A stretch of 64,000 bases of DNA, from NCBI GenBank assembly GCA_045592985.1, contig JAZNVU010000046.1:85204-149203 (forward strand), written 5' to 3'. How positions within the stretch are numbered: the first letter of the stretch is position 1; the number at the start of each line of letters is the position of its first letter. The notes below the pieces were generated by a model. That model was not told where the DNA came from, did no database searches, and saw nothing but the letters and a program-made list of their open reading frames with translations. This document shows positions 61,716 through 64,000 of this stretch, piece after piece. The position numbers were made by a program, and so were the translations under genes. The stretch is from UMGS172 sp045592985. GTDB taxonomy: Bacteria; Bacillota; Clostridia; Oscillospirales; Acutalibacteraceae.

Positions 61716-62567
61716 TTAATTGCAAATTCCTATAATCAGTTCGCAAAACTTACGAACTGCAAAGCTTTTATACTTATTCTTCTTTGTGAAAATATAAGTA
61801 TCCCTCTTATAATCACCAATTTTTCGCAGAATTACATTATCAGAAAAAAGCCCCGCCCACGAAACCGAAGGTACAAAAGCAATACCCATACCGATTTCGA
61901 GATATCTTCTTATATAATATGGGTCATCAATCTGCACAGCTATATTAGGTTCAAAGCCTGCACTTTTACATATTTTAACAACATGATTATAAAGACTGCT
62001 TCCGGTTTGCATAGTAACAAATCGTTCTTCGGCAAAATCCGACACTGTCAAGTTTTGCTTTTTTGACAGCGGATTATCTTTCGGCAGCGCTACTATTATT
62101 TCCTCTTTTATAAGAAGCTGTGCATCATAGTTTTTATATAGTGAAACATTGTCAGAAATGATAATATCAAAATGATCAGGATCAGCATTCAAATCATTAC
62201 TGAAGGTAAAAACCATATTAGGATTTTCGTTTTTAAACTGCTCAACAGCCTTAATTACGGTATTGCGGTTTGTGTGAACCAACAACTTTATTTCTCCCGA
62301 AATTTCGTTCGACACATCCTTAACCGATGAAACTGCATTTTTTAGCATTTCGAGTGAAGCCTTGACCTGCTTATAAAACGCTCTTCCCTGCTCGTTAAGA
62401 GCAACGCGGTTTGCACTGCGATCAAACAGCTTGACATCAAGCTCATTTTCCAGACGACTTACAGTCTGCGAAATATCTGACGTTGGTACACCATTTTTTT
62501 TTGCCGCCTTAGTAAAGTTTTCTGATTCGGCAGCATCACAAAAATATATCAATTGCAATAATTCCAT
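61716..62567 (-). CDS. LysR-family transcriptional regulator, 283 aa
   Basis: N-terminal winged HTH (MELLQLIYFCDAAESENFTKAA, residues 1-22; then TSDISQTVSRLENELDVKLFDRS) and a C-terminal periplasmic-binding-like effector domain from about residue 88. Divergent from the SWEET-like/hydrolase pair, which it probably controls, as LysR genes usually do. Confidence 0.92.
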   Translation of the reverse strand: MELLQLIYFCDAAESENFTKAAKKNGVPTSDISQTVSRLENELDVKLFDRSANRVALNEQGRAFYKQVKASLEMLKNAVSSVKDVSNEISGEIKLLVHTNRNTVIKAVEQFKNENPNMVFTFSNDLNADPDHFDIIISDNVSLYKNYDAQLLIKEEIIVALPKDNPLSKKQNLTVSDFAEERFVTMQTGSSLYNHVVKICKSAGFEPNIAVQIDDPYYIRRYLEIGMGIAFVPSVSWAGLFSDNVILRKIGDYKRDTYIFTKKNKYKSFAVRKFCELIIGICN

Positions 62568-62631
62568 ATAAACACCTCAGTTATATAATATTATACAATT
62601 TATCATATAGCAAGTATATATTATTATATTC

Positions 62632-62660
62632 TTTACAATATTCAAATCAAGTGCTAAAAT
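62632..62660 (+). promoter_or_regulatory. Promoter of the SWEET-like/hydrolase operon
   Basis: -35 TTTACA (62632-62637), 17-nt spacer, -10 TAAAAT (62655-62660). The AT-rich dyad ATAATATTAT (62586-62595) between the divergent genes could be a LysR site. Confidence 0.65.
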
Positions 62661-62681
62661 ACATAAAAAGGAGTGATGAAA

Positions 62682-62987
62682 ATGCCAGAATTGTTAGAAA
62701 TTATTATGATCGTAAGCTTTGGTTTTTCTTGGCCGTTTAACGTAATTCGCTCATATAAGGCTCGCACAACAAAAGGCAAAAGCCTTTCGTTCCTCTGCCT
62801 TGTCTTGTTTGGTTACGTAGCCGGTATATCTTCAAAGCTTATCAACCCTGCTTATATGGAGGTCATTGGTCAAAAATGGTACGTGCTTTTCTTCTACGTA
62901 CTCAATTTCATTATGGTTTTTGCAGATTTGTGTCTTTACTTCAGAAACAAGAAGTTGGATAAAATAGCAGAATCAAATAAGGAGTAA
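62682..62987 (+). CDS. SWEET/PQ-loop-like small membrane protein, 101 aa
   Basis: Three membrane helices (about 5-22, 38-58, 70-90), the size of a bacterial SemiSWEET. The segment WPFNVIRSYKARTTKGKSLS resembles the PQ-loop repeat (Pro followed by KGKS). SemiSWEETs are dimeric sugar facilitators; substrate here unknown. Start at the ATG 62682 after AAAAGGAG. It precedes the hydrolase by 5 nt. Confidence 0.75.
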   Translation: MPELLEIIMIVSFGFSWPFNVIRSYKARTTKGKSLSFLCLVLFGYVAGISSKLINPAYMEVIGQKWYVLFFYVLNFIMVFADLCLYFRNKKLDKIAESNKE

Positions 62988-62992
62988 TCATT

Positions 62993-63736
62993 ATGAAAAC
63001 ATATGCTGACATCCCTTATATTGAAAATGCAAGCAATATGCAGTTGCTTGATGTTTACATCCCTGAATGTGACTCATTTCCAGTGTACGTTCACTTCCAT
63101 GGTGGCGGAATTGAAAAAGGCAGCCGCAAGGGCTTTGAACACATTGCAGATCAGTTAGCCGAGAGAGGTATTGCCTCAGTTTCGGTTGAATACCGTATGT
63201 ACCCTGATGCAAAATACCCCGATTTTATTGAGGATGCGGCATCGGCCGTCAAGTGGGTTAAGGACAATATTTCCACCTACGGCAAATGCGATGGCATCTA
63301 TGTCGGCGGCTCATCCGCAGGCGGATATCTTTCAATGATGCTGTGCTTCGACCGTCGTTGGTTGAATGCAGCAGGCGTTGACCTTAGTGAGATTTCGGGT
63401 TATTTCCACGATGCAGGTCAACCGACAGCACATTTTAACGTGCTTAAATACAAGGGTATTGACCAACGACGTGTTATTGTTGATGAAAGCGCACCGCTTT
63501 ATCATATTGGCGTTGAGGAAAGTTATCCTAAAATGGCGTTCATCGTATCTGACAATGATATGAAAAACCGCTACGAACAGACCATGCTTGTGCTTGGTAC
63601 CTTAAGACATTTTGGATATAATATGGATAAGGTTATCCTAAAAGAAATGCACGGCACCCACACACATTACGCACGCAAGGACTACGACAACGGCGTTACC
63701 TACGCTGAAATGATTAAAGAACTCGTTGAACTTTAA
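62993..63736 (+). CDS. Alpha/beta hydrolase, HSL/acetyl-esterase type, 247 aa
   Basis: A cytoplasmic esterase-like fold. Oxyanion motif VHFHGGGIEKGS (HGGG), nucleophile elbow GGSSAGGYLS (Ser), and a C-terminal histidine in MHGTHTHY. Related proteins deacetylate sugars or split small esters; no signal peptide. Together with the SWEET-like protein it may take up and process an acetylated sugar (inference). Confidence 0.87.
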   Translation: MKTYADIPYIENASNMQLLDVYIPECDSFPVYVHFHGGGIEKGSRKGFEHIADQLAERGIASVSVEYRMYPDAKYPDFIEDAASAVKWVKDNISTYGKCDGIYVGGSSAGGYLSMMLCFDRRWLNAAGVDLSEISGYFHDAGQPTAHFNVLKYKGIDQRRVIVDESAPLYHIGVEESYPKMAFIVSDNDMKNRYEQTMLVLGTLRHFGYNMDKVILKEMHGTHTHYARKDYDNGVTYAEMIKELVEL

Positions 63737-63760
63737 ACTGCAATAAAAAACAGGCTGTAT

Positions 63761-63802
63761 AAGGGAGACACTTCGTAAAGAAGTGTTCTCCCTTATTCAT
63801 TT
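63761..63802 (+). terminator. Terminator of the SWEET-like/hydrolase operon
   Basis: AAGGGAGACACTTC pairs with GAAGTGTTCTCCCTT (one bulged T) around GTAAA, then ATTCATTTTTT. It lies 25 nt past the hydrolase stop. Confidence 0.85.
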
Positions 63803-63815
63803 TTTATATAAAAAT

Positions 63816-63872
63816 TGACACTTTCTACAGATAAGTGTCATAGTGGGTTACGCACTTTCAAATGTGCGTAAC
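63816..63872. repeat. Two adjacent hairpins upstream of the repeat array
   Basis: TGACACTT/AAGTGTCA (63816-63823/63833-63840) and GTTACGCAC/GTGCGTAAC (63847-63855/63864-63872). Neither is followed by a T run, so they are not ordinary terminators. The first overlaps a TTGACA at 63815-63820. They may be the left boundary of the element that contains the array. Confidence 0.6.
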
Positions 63873-63920
63873 GGGAGTACATATTTTTCAAACTAACCTA
63901 TCTCAAAAATAAGAATATTA

Positions 63921-64000
63921 AGTGATATTGTGAGACAGGTCTCACAGTGATGTTTTGCGTTATCACGCAAAGTGATATTGAAACTTGCAGTTTCAGTGAT
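63921..64000. repeat. Tandem array of variable-stem hairpins with a conserved linker, continues off the window
   Basis: AGTGAT occurs at 63921, 63946, 63971 and 63995 (period 25, 25, 24), extended to AGTGATATT in two of the three complete units and AGTGATGTT in the third. Between linkers lie perfect hairpins with different stems: TGTGAGAC/GTCTCACA (63929-63946), TTTGCGT/ACGCAAA (63954-63971) and TGAAACT/AGTTTCA (63979-63995), with loops AG, TATC and TGC. The next unit begins at the right edge. Pairing is kept while stem sequence changes. No coding frame or CRISPR spacing fits. Confidence 0.85.

Noticed and set aside
63921..64000. CRISPR array
   Set aside because: The constant part is only about 9 nt, the period is 24-25 nt and every variable part is itself a perfect hairpin, unlike CRISPR repeats and spacers.
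1..64000. Prophage, integrative element or insertion sequence
   Set aside because: No integrase, transposase, phage structural or conjugation gene was recognised; gene content is housekeeping and metabolic throughout.

Overview
The window reads as chromosomal DNA of an AT-rich, low-GC Gram-positive bacterium of the class Clostridia. A gut Oscillospirales (Ruminococcaceae-like) lineage is my best guess. The signs are the ctsR-mcsA-mcsB-clpC heat-shock operon, a SpoIIIE/FtsK translocase next to a TepA-type ClpP-like protease, TmcAL, a DUF4364 protein, an LtaS-type sulfatase, a type II infC-rpmI-rplT operon, TTGACA/TATAAT promoters with 17-nt spacers, and AGGAGG ribosome-binding sites. Sugar use (L-rhamnose, galactose, beta-galactosides) and polyamine import fit a gut habitat. 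No prophage, plasmid backbone or intact insertion sequence is visible.

Layout. 1-3.9 kb (minus): ruvC-ruvA-ruvB, an rRNA-methyltransferase-like protein and the start of an ECF transporter ATPase. 4.1-8.2 kb (plus): potABCD behind a long structured leader. 8.2-14.3 kb (minus): mntP, a phosphatase, infC-rpmI-rplT, a MATE exporter, a VanY-like carboxypeptidase and serA. 14.4-16.3 kb: a coiled-coil protein, a DUF4364 protein, tRNA-Thr(CGT) and an XRE regulator. 16.3-21.3 kb: rhaA-rhaB (minus), then an epimerase and an AraC regulator (plus), separated by a strongly structured intergenic region. 21.4-26.5 kb: an LtaS-like sulfatase (plus), then TIGR04086, yajC, tgt and queA (minus). 26.6-29.4 kb (plus): asd-dapA-dapB for lysine/diaminopimelate. 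29.5-33.8 kb (minus): Na+-pumping decarboxylase beta and gamma subunits, galK and ackA. 33.9-41 kb: tmcAL (plus) convergent with a five-gene minus run containing two adjacent RumA/RlmD-family methyltransferases, GDPD, GNAT and uvrC. 41-51.7 kb: a DUF378 protein (plus), then tepA-ftsK-ygiQ and ctsR-mcsA-mcsB-clpC plus an unknown gene (minus). 51.8-56.5 kb (plus): a cysteine-rich microprotein, then alr overlapping lacZ. 56.5-62.6 kb: a Gfo/Idh/MocA oxidoreductase, an AraC regulator, a copper ATPase with a fused C-terminal chaperone, a CsoR-like repressor and a LysR regulator. 62.6-63.7 kb (plus): a SWEET-like membrane protein and an alpha/beta hydrolase.

The most unusual structure is at the right edge (63921-64000, running off the window). 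It is a tandem array of short perfect hairpins with a 24-25 nt period. The linker (AGTGATATT-like) is conserved, while each stem has a different sequence that still pairs perfectly. Two further hairpins precede it. I cannot tie this to a named system, and it is the best candidate for something undescribed. Other points worth checking are a CsoR-like repressor lacking two of three expected Cu(I) ligands, a CopZ-like gene with its own ribosome-binding site inside the end of copA, hairpins that bury ribosome-binding sites (potA and the unknown gene after clpC), and an apparent AUC start codon for infC.

All promoter, terminator and hairpin calls were made by eye, and family assignments rest on motif recognition without database searches.
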